Shown: positions 1-7,731 of the stretch, piece after piece
Numbering within the stretch: the stretch's first letter is position 1
Layout of the letters: the number at the start of each line of letters is the position of its first letter
DNA from: M0108 sp963841065
GTDB lineage: Bacteria; Pseudomonadota; Gammaproteobacteria; Chromatiales; Chromatiaceae
NCBI GenBank assembly: GCA_963841065.1
Contig: CAWJBI010000047.1
Location: 161,082 to 225,081 of the forward strand
Direction of reading: 5' to 3'
DNA length: 64,000 nucleotides
The notes under the pieces: generated by a model
The model's input: only the letters and a program-made list of their open reading frames with translations
Databases searched by the model: none
Told to the model about the DNA's origin: nothing
Made by a program: the position numbers and the translations under genes

Positions 1-25
1 GGCCATGAAACAGACAATTGCCTAA
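1..25 (+). CDS. 3' end of the preceding cassette gene (partial)
   Basis: The last codons read Ala-Met-Lys-Gln-Thr-Ile-Ala-stop, with the TAA inside the R'' box of the first attC. The same arrangement (GCC TAA within R'') is seen for the toxin gene ending at 2432. Only the frame and stop can be seen, so no function can be given. Confidence 0.35.
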
Positions 26-115
26 CCTTTGCCTCAAAAGCGAGCGCGCGCCACGGGCGTTGTGCTAATTCGGTAGCTCATAGGGGCGCGCGCCGCTTTA
101 GGCTTCACGTTAGGC
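20..115 (+). other. attC recombination site 1
   Basis: The outer boxes GCCTAAC (20-26) and GTTAGGC (109-115) are perfect complements and fit the RYYYAAC/GTTRRRY consensus. Inside them, GCCTCAAAAGCG near 31-42 pairs imperfectly with CGCTTTAGGC near 94-103, and a GC-rich GCGCGCGCC/GGCGCGCGC stem follows. The 96-bp length is normal for attC. IntI-type integrases would cut between G and TT of the right box. Confidence 0.88.
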
Positions 116-140
116 TCAAAGAGAAGGGGCCGGTTCCTAC

Positions 141-1325
141 ATGAAATCGTCTGATCCTTATCTGATACTCCGGCCTCGTTGCCTTGTTAGCGAAGCGCCG
201 AAAAAGTTGCTGCCGTATCTTGATACCGTTCGACGTGCAAGCACATGGAAGGCACTTGGTTTTCCGGTCAAATTAGATGACTATGGTTATCCATTACGAG
301 GAATATCAAAAGCGCACGACTTTTCGCTTGCGCGAGAAAGCGATCCCATCATCGCCGACGCGATCCGCACAGAAAAGAAGGCCGTAAGACACCCTCTGCC
401 TGTTTTCGAGTATGTGCTCGCCGGCTGCGATCTATCCGAGTTTGTTGATCTTCCGGAGGATGTGAAAACATACTGCCAGGGCAATCTTCTGCGCGTTAAT
501 GGCAAACCTGAACATGCGTTGCCTTTTTTGGAAAGGGCTTGCCACCTTAATCCCGATGAAGTCCGATACAGAGAAGTTTTCTACCCTCTGCGGTTGGCAT
601 TAGGGGACTTGTCTTCCATCCAGGATGAATTTACATACTTTGAACGCGACATGGATTCTATTATCCACACCGGGAGATTTGAGGAATGGATGAAGGCTCT
701 CATCGCCGCCAAAGATTACTCGTCAGCAATACAACTAATCTCCCAAGTGGATGCGGCTCTTTCACGCCTCGCAGATGGCTCAACTACTGCCCGCTTCTAC
801 ACCGCGCAAAAACCTGATGGCTACGCGTATAAGCGCGAACAGTTTGTCAAAAAGGCGGAAAAATTCCTGTCTCGAATCCAAAAGCTCGAGGAGAAAGCTG
901 CTCGCCTCATTGCCCCAATAAGGAAGGCCACGAAAAGCCAGGCCCCCACCCGCAGCGCTCCACAGGCCGCTTTGGTTCTTCGAGGTGCAGATGTTGCGGA
1001 AGTACTTTATAACTTCACTCAGCGCTGTTTCATCGGCGAGAAGGGCGAAGAACCTCTTGACTTATCGGCAGAAAATTACGTCTTTTCAAGATTGATCAGC
1101 GGCCCGCTCAACTTGCTTGAAGTTCATCAAATGCCTACGAAATATCGGCGGTTACTCCGTGAAATTCTGACTCAATACATCATGTTTCTTGAAATGAACC
1201 GAGGTCTTCCTTTCCCCCCGGAATTTTTGGCTGGTTCATCAAAGGAACGACTCGCTCTTCCTTTGCTTCAATATATCCACGAGCATCGCTGGCCGTTTCC
1301 TCAAATGCTCCCTTCAATGCAATGA
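141..1325 (+). CDS. Cassette-encoded protein of unknown function, TPR-like segment
   Basis: This 394-residue protein is large for a cassette gene. I do not recognise the family. Residues about 110-210 read like one or two TPR-type helical hairpins (a YCQGNLLRVNGKPEHALPFL-like segment followed by HLNPDEVRY), then a charged, coiled-coil-prone helix around 235-260. There is no signal peptide or membrane segment. The ATG at 141 is 25 bp after attC 1 with a GAGAAGGGG purine tract upstream, which suits expression from a cassette or upstream promoter. The gene stops 13 bp before attC 2. It may be a scaffold or protein-interaction factor, but that is only inference from the TPR-like part. Confidence 0.7.
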   Translation: MKSSDPYLILRPRCLVSEAPKKLLPYLDTVRRASTWKALGFPVKLDDYGYPLRGISKAHDFSLARESDPIIADAIRTEKKAVRHPLPVFEYVLAGCDLSEFVDLPEDVKTYCQGNLLRVNGKPEHALPFLERACHLNPDEVRYREVFYPLRLALGDLSSIQDEFTYFERDMDSIIHTGRFEEWMKALIAAKDYSSAIQLISQVDAALSRLADGSTTARFYTAQKPDGYAYKREQFVKKAEKFLSRIQKLEEKAARLIAPIRKATKSQAPTRSAPQAALVLRGADVAEVLYNFTQRCFIGEKGEEPLDLSAENYVFSRLISGPLNLLEVHQMPTKYRRLLREILTQYIMFLEMNRGLPFPPEFLAGSSKERLALPLLQYIHEHRWPFPQMLPSMQ

Positions 1326-1338
1326 CTGGAACCTTAAA

Positions 1339-1435
1339 GCCTAATAACAGGCTCAAAAGCGCGGCGCGCCACGAGCACTGCCGCTTGACGCCAACGCCGC
1401 GGTACGCGCGCCCGCTTTAGCCTGATACGTTAGGC
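1339..1435 (+). other. attC recombination site 2
   Basis: The left box GCCTAAT (1339-1345) pairs with GTTAGGC (1429-1435), with one mismatch at the left core. The inner arms AGGCTCAAAAGCGCGGCGCGCC and CGCGCGCCCGCTTTAGCCT closely match those of site 1, so the two sites belong to one attC family. Length is 97 bp. Confidence 0.85.
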
Positions 1436-1460
1436 CCAAATACGAAAAGCACGCAGCATA

Positions 1461-1763
1461 ATGGCAATCACCAGAATATTTCGAGTTCGAATCGTTCCTG
1501 AGCTAAGGGAAGAGTTCGAAGAAAAATTCTCTTCTATATCAATTCGTGCCGTAAACGAGGCACAAGACTTTCTCTCCGTAACCATTCTTAAGCCCACAAA
1601 ATGGGCACCAGATGAATATTCAATGGTTTCCCAGTGGGAAAATGAGGCTGCGCTCAGGGGCTTTGCCGGCGAGCAATGGGTTCACGCCGTCATTCCTCCC
1701 GGCATGGAGAAATTCGTTATTGAATGTTGGGTTCATCACTATGAATCGTGGGATATAACCTAA
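1461..1763 (+). CDS. ABM-like (antibiotic biosynthesis monooxygenase fold) protein
   Basis: The 100-residue protein has the beta-alpha-beta pattern of small dimeric ferredoxin-fold ABM proteins: an N-terminal strand (MAITRIFRVRIVPE), a helix, a strand around SVTILKP, then a YSMVSQWENEAALRGF segment like the conserved W-x-s-x-e-a motif of the family. Substrate cannot be told; family members include heme-degrading and quinone-oxidising enzymes as well as stress proteins. It starts 26 bp after attC 2 and its TAA lies in the R'' box of attC 3, so it is a single-gene cassette. Confidence 0.65.
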   Translation: MAITRIFRVRIVPELREEFEEKFSSISIRAVNEAQDFLSVTILKPTKWAPDEYSMVSQWENEAALRGFAGEQWVHAVIPPGMEKFVIECWVHHYESWDIT

Positions 1764-1838
1764 CCGTCGTTTCGAGAGGGATGCTCCAGTAGCCGGCTTC
1801 GCCGCCTGTTTCAGCGCCCCTCAAGCTGCGCGTTGACA
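1758..1838 (+). other. attC-like site 3 (divergent)
   Basis: The left box ACCTAAC (1758-1764) fits RYYYAAC. The right end GTTGACA (1832-1838) departs from GTTRRRY. The arms CGTCGTTTCGAGAGGG and CCCCTCAAGCTGCGCG pair imperfectly, as expected of a folded attC, and are unlike sites 1 and 2, so this cassette came from a different source. The placement over the stop codon of the ABM gene supports the call. Confidence 0.6.
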
Positions 1839-1852
1839 AATGACGCCATGGA

Positions 1853-1898
1853 AAAAGGGGTCAGGGAAAAAAAGGGGAAAAGGGGTCAGAGCCCTTTT
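1853..1898. repeat. Short direct repeat AAAAGGGGTCAG with adjoining inverted repeat
   Basis: AAAAGGGGTCAG occurs at 1853-1864 and again at 1878-1889. The second copy is followed by GCCCTTTT, so AAAAGGG and CCCTTTT form a small hairpin. It sits just upstream of the toxin-antitoxin pair and could hold its promoter or operator. Purine-rich GGGGTCAG motifs of this kind are, from memory, often found in dispersed intergenic repeats of proteobacteria. Confidence 0.5.
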
Positions 1899-1938
1899 CT
1901 GTCGTCATACACAAGTGAAGTAAGAGAAGAAGAGTGCC

Positions 1939-2157
1939 ATGACTAGCTTGCTTGAGAAAGCCTTTGATGTCGCCTCAAAGCTCCCTACCTTAGAGCAAAA
2001 CATTCTTGCCAGAACACTTCTTGACGAAATCGAATCAGAAAGAAAATGGGATGAACTTTTTTCTGAATCGGAGGACGTTTTGGCCCAGATGGCTGCCGAG
2101 GCGTTGCGGGAGGAAGCGCAAGGTATGACAACAGAACTGGACCCTAATAAGCTGTGA
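1939..2157 (+). CDS. Antitoxin of a type II toxin-antitoxin pair
   Basis: This is a 72-residue acidic protein. An N-terminal helical part (residues 1-30) carries KLPTLEQNILARTLLDEIE, a motif common in antitoxins paired with RelE/ParE-type toxins, and is followed by an acidic tail that probably wraps the toxin. The stop overlaps the toxin start (GTGA at 2154-2157), so the two are translationally coupled. In a cassette array such a pair can stabilise the array. The DNA-binding domain is not obvious. Confidence 0.75.
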   Translation: MTSLLEKAFDVASKLPTLEQNILARTLLDEIESERKWDELFSESEDVLAQMAAEALREEAQGMTTELDPNKL

Positions 2158-2432
2158 TATCAAGAGCCACCGAAAAATTCTGGAAATGCTTTCGGGCATT
2201 GCCACGAGATATTCAAGACAAGGCGAAAGATGCCTATACTTTATTTCGTGACGATCCGTGGTATCCAAGTTTGAACTTCAAGAGAGTCCATTCAAGCCTT
2301 CCAGTTTACTCCGTGCGCATCACGAAAGATTACAGAGCAGTCGGAACTTTGAACGGTGAGAAAATCGTATGGTTCTGGGCGGGAACTCATGCGGAATATA
2401 ACGGCCTACTGAAGCAATTGAAAAATGCCTAA
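2154..2432 (+). CDS. RelE/ParE-superfamily toxin
   Basis: This 92-residue basic protein begins at a GTG that overlaps the antitoxin stop. The order of features fits the RelE/ParE fold: an N-terminal helix pair (RATEKFWKCFRALPRDIQDK), a central strand region with LNFKRVHSSLPVYSVRITKDYRAVG and a C-terminal strand KIVWFWAGTHAEY. The R-x-T-K-D-Y-R-A-V motif is typical. Family members cleave ribosome-bound mRNA (RelE) or poison gyrase (ParE); the sequence does not decide which. Its TAA lies in the R'' box of attC 4. Confidence 0.8.
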   Translation: MISRATEKFWKCFRALPRDIQDKAKDAYTLFRDDPWYPSLNFKRVHSSLPVYSVRITKDYRAVGTLNGEKIVWFWAGTHAEYNGLLKQLKNA

Positions 2433-2523
2433 AAGCCGCCTTAAAAGCGAGGAGCGCCACGATCGTTTTTATCGGCTTGCTGGGCCAGTGGGTGGCGCTC
2501 CCGCTCTAGGCGGATCGTTAACG
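2427..2523 (+). other. attC recombination site 4, last of the array
   Basis: The left box is GCCTAAA (2427-2433) and the right end GTTAACG (2517-2523). The inner arms CGCCTTAAAAGCG.GGAGCGCCAC and GTGGCGCTCCCGCTCTAGGCG pair well and resemble sites 1 and 2. The right core departs from GTTRRRY, which may reflect decay at the array edge. No further attC is seen to the right. Confidence 0.75.
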
Positions 2524-2709
2524 CAACTGAGTTTGGGAGCCCGGCCAGCGCAGGGTTTCGGTCAGGCCGGTGACGAGGAAGATCGGCCTCGGCGCCGAGG
2601 AAGAGGTCGATCTCAGCGCCACCCGGGTAGGGTAAGGGGTTGCAGGTGAGCATCTAGTCCCGATGCGGTTCGCACCAATGAAATTGCCGCACCACCCTCA
2701 ACCCCGCCC

Positions 2710-4177
2710 TCAGCCAAAGTCATTACGCAGTATTTCCCCCGTCCGCCGGCAGATCTCCCGCCCGTAGTCGGTCCAGAGGCCCTGGCCCCAGTAGCGGAAG
2801 CAACTGGTCTGGGAGGACATGAGGTGAAAGAGGGCGTTGCGATAGCGCTGTTGATCGCTGGGCACGCCGGGCCTGAGGACCTTCTCGTTGAAGAGGACGC
2901 TGACCTCTTCCATGGGGCCGAGGACGTTGTCATAGCCGCGCACCCAGGAGAGGTCGCTGGTCCAGCTCCCGCCCTCCATGTGGAAGCGATGATCGGCGCG
3001 CTTGAGCTCCTCGATGACGCTGGCCAGGCGCTGGGGGCCGTCGCCGGGCTGCATCCGCTCCCAGATCTTGCCGTGGAAGAGGGGCTGGACCACCGGCAGG
3101 TCGGCGGGGCGGATGCCCAGGGCGAAGAGGTGCTCCAGATACTCGCTGGCGTTCAGCAGCGGCACGGGCGAGCCGCTGGCGGCGCGTACCGCCTCCAGGT
3201 ACTTGGAGGGAAACTCATTCATCATGACGCCGCCGTTCTCGCCGTCGGCGATCTGGGTGACCAGCGGCGGCACCGAGCGCCCAGCCAGTTCCAGGCGGTT
3301 GAGGCCCTGGGCCTCGTACCAGGGCTGCATCTGGGCCACCAGCTTGGTGTCCGAGCCCTGGGTCTTGACGATGGCGATGATGTCGGCGGTCTCGCCCTTG
3401 GAGTTGGTGCAGACCAGGCGATGCGGCAGGTGGGGGCGCTCGGGGTGGCGGCCGTTCTCGGGCTGCTCGACGGTGTGCTCCTGGACCAGGACCCACTGGT
3501 AGCCGCAATCCCGCAGGGTCTTGACGAACTCGTAGGCCACGATCCGGGTGGTTGGGCAGGGCCATCTCGGAGGGGGAGAAGCCGCGCACCCGCTCCAGGG
3601 CCTCCCAGCCAAAGATGGCGGCGAAGTGGTGCTGCCAGGCGCGCACATGCAGGCGGAAGTCCTGGGCTGGGGTCGAGGGGGCGACGGCGTGGCCCCAGGG
3701 CATGCCGAGCCATTCCACCGCCCAGTTGTAGTCCGGGTTGCAGGTGACGCCCTTGAGGGCGTCGAGGACGTCGCCCCGGCCCATCTGGCGCAGGCCGTGG
3801 AAGAGGGTGCCGGAGTATTCCAGCATGACCCGCGGCGACTTGCCCTCCCCGATCAATTGCGGGATGAACTCGCCCATGCGCTTGTAGCACCAGGCGAAGA
3901 CGGGGGCATTGTGGTTATCGCCGATGCCCTGGTTCTCCATCATGTGCTGGAGGTTGCCGATGAGGGCGGCGCTGCGCAGGTCACCGCCGCCGGCCGGGAT
4001 CAGGGGCTGGTGCATGTGCAGGGCGATGGCGGAGGCGGCGCGGACCTGGCCGAAGTCGATGCCCCCCCGGTCCCGGAAGAGGGTCTTGGTGGCGCCGGCG
4101 GCCAGGGTGTGCGCGACGTCGGCCTCGCGGCCAGAGACATTGGGGACGCCTTCGATCGTTTCGGGAAGCGGATTCAC
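2710..4177 (-). CDS. GH57 glycoside hydrolase A (one frameshift)
   Basis: This is a cytoplasmic retaining alpha-glucan enzyme of family GH57 (alpha-amylase, glucanotransferase or branching type). The N-terminal part carries the family's HQP motif (ALHMHQPLIP) and the likely nucleophile motif FSPSEMAL. After a one-base frame change near 3555 the protein resumes with IVAYEFVKTL and later QIADGENGG. Together the frames give about 488 residues. The GTG start at 4177 overlaps the stop of the next GH57 gene (GTGA), so the two are coupled. Their combined role is probably storage-glycogen turnover. The frame change may be a base error; exact specificity cannot be read. Confidence 0.82.
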
Positions 4178-5504
4178 GGTTGGGAACCTTCCGTTGGGGT
4201 TGAGGATGGGGGAGTAGGGTCGGATGGGGCGGCGGCTGCGGGGGAGTCCGGGGCCCCCGCCAGGGCATCGGGGTCCGGCGGGGCGGGGGACTCGGCGGGA
4301 GCCGGGCTGGCGGGCGGCTCGGGCAAGCGCCCCCTGACCCGCTCCAGGGCCTGGCGGGAAACTACGAGATCGGCCTCGGACCGGTCCACCCAGGCCTCGC
4401 CCCAGTAGAAATTACAACTCGTCTCGGCGCGCAGCAGGCGCCAGGTGGCCTCCTCCAGGTCGCGCGCCAGTGGCCTCGTCCTGGCTCAGACCCAAGTCCC
4501 GGACCTGGGCGCGGGCGGCATCCAGGGCGCGGTTTTGGATGAGCAGGGCCTCCAGGGAGGCCTTCTGGGTGCTGGAGCCGGTCCACTGGATGAAGTCGCG
4601 GCCGTCGTGCCAGCCGGTGTTCCAGGCCCCGGTCTCGACCGAGACCTCGCCCATGGGGCCATAGGCGTTCAGATAATTGGAGATGAAGGTGGGCGCCACG
4701 GGCGACCGGCCGGCGCGCACCCGCTCCAGCAGGGGGAGATAGAAGGCGCTCCAGAAGTTGGCGCCGGGGGTGGTGTTGCGGAACCAGCCGCCGTTCTCGC
4801 CATCGGTGCAGGTGGTCACCAGGGGCGGGAAGTCGCACCAGCGGGTGCGCTCCTCCACCTCCTTGAGGAACCAGTCCAGCTCCATGCCGGACTCCTGGGC
4901 ATTGGACAGGTCCCGGTCGCGGACGATGACCAGGATCTCGGCGCCCTGGTAGCGGGCGATATGGGGCCGGTAACGCAGCTCGTGCCACTTCATCGGGGTG
5001 ATCGGCTTGACGTGCTCGCTATCCACCAGGACATAGCGATAGCCATGGGCCCGCAGCAGGGGGATGAGTTCCATCGAAAAACCCATCTCCGGCGGCCAGA
5101 AGCCCTGGAAGGCGGGCCGCCAGAAGAGATGTCGGGCCATGTCCAGCCAGCGCTTGCAGGTGCAGGGGCCGGTCGGATTCGGGGGTCAGGGGCAGGACCG
5201 GGTGGTAATAGCCGGTGCCGAGGATCTCGAACAGGTCCTGGTTCTGGAACTGCCACAGCAGGGCGCCGCAATCCACGGTGCCATAGACCCGCTCCTGGAA
5301 GGCCGGGTCCGACAGGGTCTCCAGCAGGGTGCCGGACAGGGACAGATGGACCCGCGCCAGGTCCTCGTAACCCCAAAGACTGCGCGGTATGCGGTCCAGG
5401 GCGTAAAGAATCTCCGTTGCCTCCCAGTTGCCCTCGTCGAGCATGGCCTGAAGGTTGCCGGGCGGCTGGTGGAGATTGAGGACCAGGGCGTGATGGGCGA
5501 TCAT
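4174..5504 (-). CDS. GH57 glycoside hydrolase B (two frameshifts)
   Basis: This is a second GH57 protein upstream of and overlapping the first. It shows ALVLNLHQPPG at the N-terminus, GFWPPEMGFS (nucleophile glutamate region), TTCTDGENGG, then AETSCNFYWGEAW and a Pro/Ala/Ser-rich disordered tail. Frame changes are needed near 5160 and 4472. The start at 5504 (MIAHHALVLNLHQP) is preferred to 5549 because an AAGGGA Shine-Dalgarno lies about 9 bp ahead and homologous proteins begin close to the HQP motif. Tandem GH57 genes suggest either a two-subunit enzyme or two steps of glucan remodelling. Both are inference. Confidence 0.78.
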
Positions 5505-5624
5505 CCGGATGTCCCTTGCAATGAAATAATCGAATATTTTGATTTTCACCCTGTGCAGCGGGTGACTGCAAGGCGATCGTCATTCCATCACACAATGGCT
5601 AAGCCACCAAGAGGTCCCGTCGCC

Positions 5625-6563
5625 ATGAGCCTGATCCATGTCGTTGCCGGTGCTATCCAGGATGGCCAAGGGCGGGTGCTGATCGCCCGGCGGCCCCTGG
5701 GGGTGCACCAGGGCGGGCTCTGGGAGTTTCCCGGCGGCAAGCTGGAGCCGGGGGAGACCCCGCTCCGGGGGTTGGCGCGGGAACTGGAGGAGGAGCTGGG
5801 GATTCGGGTCCTGGCCACGCGGCCCCTGATCCGCGTCCCGCACGACTATGGTGACCGGCGGCTCGTGCTGGAGGTGCATCGGGTGACGGCCTACGCGGGG
5901 GAGCCGATAGGTCGGGAGGGCCAGCCCCTGGCCTGGCGGCATCCGGAGGACCTGGACCCCAAGACCTTTCCCGCCGCCGACCGGCCCATTATCACCGCCC
6001 TGCGGCTGCCCTCCCGCTATCTCATCAGCGGGGACGACCCGGCGGAGCCGGCGATGTTCCTGGCGCGGTTGGCGCGGTCGCTGGCGGAGGGGATAGAGTT
6101 GGTGCAACTGCGCGCCCATGACTTGCCGGACGCGGATTACGCTGCCCTGGCGTTCGCGGCCCGTGATCTCTGCCGGCGGCAGGGGGTGCGGTTGCTGCTG
6201 AACCGTGATCCGGCGCGGGCGCGGGGGCTGGCCGGCGATGGTCTGCATCTGACTGGCCAGCATTTGGCGGGCCTGAGGGAGCGTCCACCCGCATGGCCTC
6301 TGGTGGGGGCCTCCTGTCACGGGGCGGCGGATCTGGCGCGGGCGGCGGACCTGGGTCTGGACTATGCCCTCCTCTCGCCCCTCAGGCCCAAGTCCCCGCA
6401 CCCCGGGGCGCCTCATCTCGGCTGGGAGCGGTTCGCGGTCCTGGTGGCGGACGCCAGGCTGCCGGTTTATGCCTTGGGCGGTCTGGGAACTGGAGATCTG
6501 GATCAGGCGATCGAGCGGGGCGCCCAGGGCATCGCGGCGATCCGGGGTCTCTGGTCAGTGTGA
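5625..6563 (+). CDS. MutT/Nudix hydrolase fused to a ThiE/TenI-like domain
   Basis: The N-terminal domain (about 1-130) is a MutT-type 8-oxo-dGTP diphosphatase: the Nudix box is complete (GGKLEPGE, then RELEEELGI). The C-terminal domain (about 135-312) resembles thiamine-phosphate synthase, a TIM barrel, with HLTGQHL, GASCHGAADLARA and a C-terminal ALGGLG phosphate-binding loop. This fusion is common in gammaproteobacteria, where the ThiE part is thought not to make thiamine. The ATG at 5625 is favoured because MSLIHVVAGAI matches the usual MutT start; 5595 is an in-frame alternative. It converges on yacG and overlaps its end by 9 bp. Confidence 0.9.
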   Translation: MSLIHVVAGAIQDGQGRVLIARRPLGVHQGGLWEFPGGKLEPGETPLRGLARELEEELGIRVLATRPLIRVPHDYGDRRLVLEVHRVTAYAGEPIGREGQPLAWRHPEDLDPKTFPAADRPIITALRLPSRYLISGDDPAEPAMFLARLARSLAEGIELVQLRAHDLPDADYAALAFAARDLCRRQGVRLLLNRDPARARGLAGDGLHLTGQHLAGLRERPPAWPLVGASCHGAADLARAADLGLDYALLSPLRPKSPHPGAPHLGWERFAVLVADARLPVYALGGLGTGDLDQAIERGAQGIAAIRGLWSV

Positions 6564-6791
6564 GCGCGCGCCGGTGTGGTCGTCCTGGTGACTTTCCCAT
6601 GCCTCCGGCGACTCCAGCGGCGCGGCATCGGGGTCCTCTTCCGGGGCGGCGGGGATGCGGTGGCCCTCGTCGAACCAGGCGCCCAGATCGATGAGGCGGC
6701 AGCGCTCGCTGCAAAAGGGCCGCCAGGGAGAGGCGGCGGTCCAGGGGACGGACGCGCCGCAATGGGGACAGGCTACTCGTGTCTCGGTCAT
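6555..6791 (-). CDS. yacG: DNA gyrase inhibitor / zinc-binding protein YacG
   Basis: The 78-residue protein has the two-part zinc site of YacG, CPHCG near the N-terminus and FCSERCRLIDLGAW some 20 residues later. YacG binds GyrB and blocks DNA binding by gyrase. It follows zapD closely on the same strand, as in many gammaproteobacteria (zapD-yacG). The acidic C-terminal tail is longer than in E. coli. Confidence 0.95.
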   Translation of the reverse strand: MTETRVACPHCGASVPWTAASPWRPFCSERCRLIDLGAWFDEGHRIPAAPEEDPDAAPLESPEAWESHQDDHTGARSH

Positions 6792-6811
6792 GACGCTTCC
6801 CGCCGGGGGCC

Positions 6812-7579
6812 TTAGAGCACGCAGCAGGTCAGGCTGAATTCCAGGTCGTCGCGGATCGGCTCCGGGGCCTCCTCGATGCCACCGCGCAGGAAGCGGATAG
6901 CGAAGCGGTTCTTGTGGCCGCTGATTTCGGGGAAGAGGGAGGGGTCGGTCTCCACCGTGATACGAATCAACTGGGCCGGCGCGGGGGATTCCAGGGACTC
7001 CTGATAGAGGCCCTCGTGGGCTATGACCCGGCGCGGGGCGCCGCTGCGGCGAATGAAGTCGAGCAGCAGGTGGATGGCGGCTCTGACGGGCGCCAGGTCC
7101 TCGGTCCAGAGGGCGATCTGACGGTCACGCTCGCGCACGGGCCGGGCCAGCCAGTGATAGTACTGGGGGAGGTCGAAGCCGCAGGTGCCGCCCGGGAGGC
7201 TGCCGCGCTGGGCGACGCCCTTGAGAAATTCGTTCTCGCGGATACGCTGGCCGATGGGGCGCTCCAGGTTGCGCAGGCCCTCTACGGCGGTGTTGATTTC
7301 GGCGAGGAAACCCTCCAGGGCCTTGCGGCTGACGCCCGGTTTGTCGCGGACGCGCTCCAGGGTGGCGGCCTGACGGTCGAGCTCCTTGATGAGCTCGGTC
7401 TTGATGTCGGCGCGGGAGCTGATGGTGGCGATATCCAGCAAGGTCTCGATCAGGGCCCGCGAGGCCCAGGGGTTGTCCTGGGGCTGGAGGAAGGCTAGCT
7501 TTTCGAACAGGTGTTCGAGCCGCATCTGGGTGCGGGCGCGTTCGTTGAGCGGATGTTCGAAGGTTAGGGTCGTGGCCAC
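6812..7579 (-). CDS. zapD: Cell division protein ZapD
   Basis: ZapD (YacF) crosslinks FtsZ protofilaments in the Z-ring. The 255-residue length matches the family. Diagnostic segments are FEHPLNERARTQMRLEHLF at the start and SLPGGTCGFDLPQYYHWL in the middle. It lies 20 bp upstream of yacG and probably shares its transcript. It ends in a Cys-Cys-Val-Leu tail. Confidence 0.95.
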   Translation of the reverse strand: MATTLTFEHPLNERARTQMRLEHLFEKLAFLQPQDNPWASRALIETLLDIATISSRADIKTELIKELDRQAATLERVRDKPGVSRKALEGFLAEINTAVEGLRNLERPIGQRIRENEFLKGVAQRGSLPGGTCGFDLPQYYHWLARPVRERDRQIALWTEDLAPVRAAIHLLLDFIRRSGAPRRVIAHEGLYQESLESPAPAQLIRITVETDPSLFPEISGHKNRFAIRFLRGGIEEAPEPIRDDLEFSLTCCVL

Positions 7580-7731
7580 GGATATTCCAGTTGGGATGGG
7601 GTAATAAAGATGCGCGCGCCCGGAGCGGCTTGTTAATGGTAACGAATTTACGCCTGGCGCGGGAAGTTTCGCGCCGGCCGGGAAAAGAAGGTTCCTCCGA
7701 CCTGGCCGCGTGACTCGCGGCGCTCAGGTCT

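Larger units (their letters stand above)
1..2523 (+). mobile_element. Integron gene-cassette array (right-hand part)
   Basis: Four attC-like sites (20-115, 1339-1435, 1758-1838, 2427-2523) alternate with short + strand genes, and each gene is followed directly by a site in the same orientation. The stop codon lies inside the R'' box of three sites (TAA at 23-25, 1761-1763 and 2430-2432), a tight gene-to-attC packing typical of cassettes. Base composition looks more AT-rich than the chromosome that follows. Cargo is typical of sedentary integrons: unknown proteins and a toxin-antitoxin pair. No intI integrase or attI lies in the window, so this is either the tail of an array that continues to the left or an integrase-less CALIN cluster. 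Confidence 0.85.

Noticed and set aside
2518..2653. Possible short - strand gene starting MLTCNPLPYPGGAEIDLF and, with a frame change, ending near 2518
   Set aside because: Reads somewhat like protein (PIFLVTGLTETLRWPG) but needs a frameshift, overlaps the last attC and has no recognised family; kept only as a note for the 2524-2709 gap.
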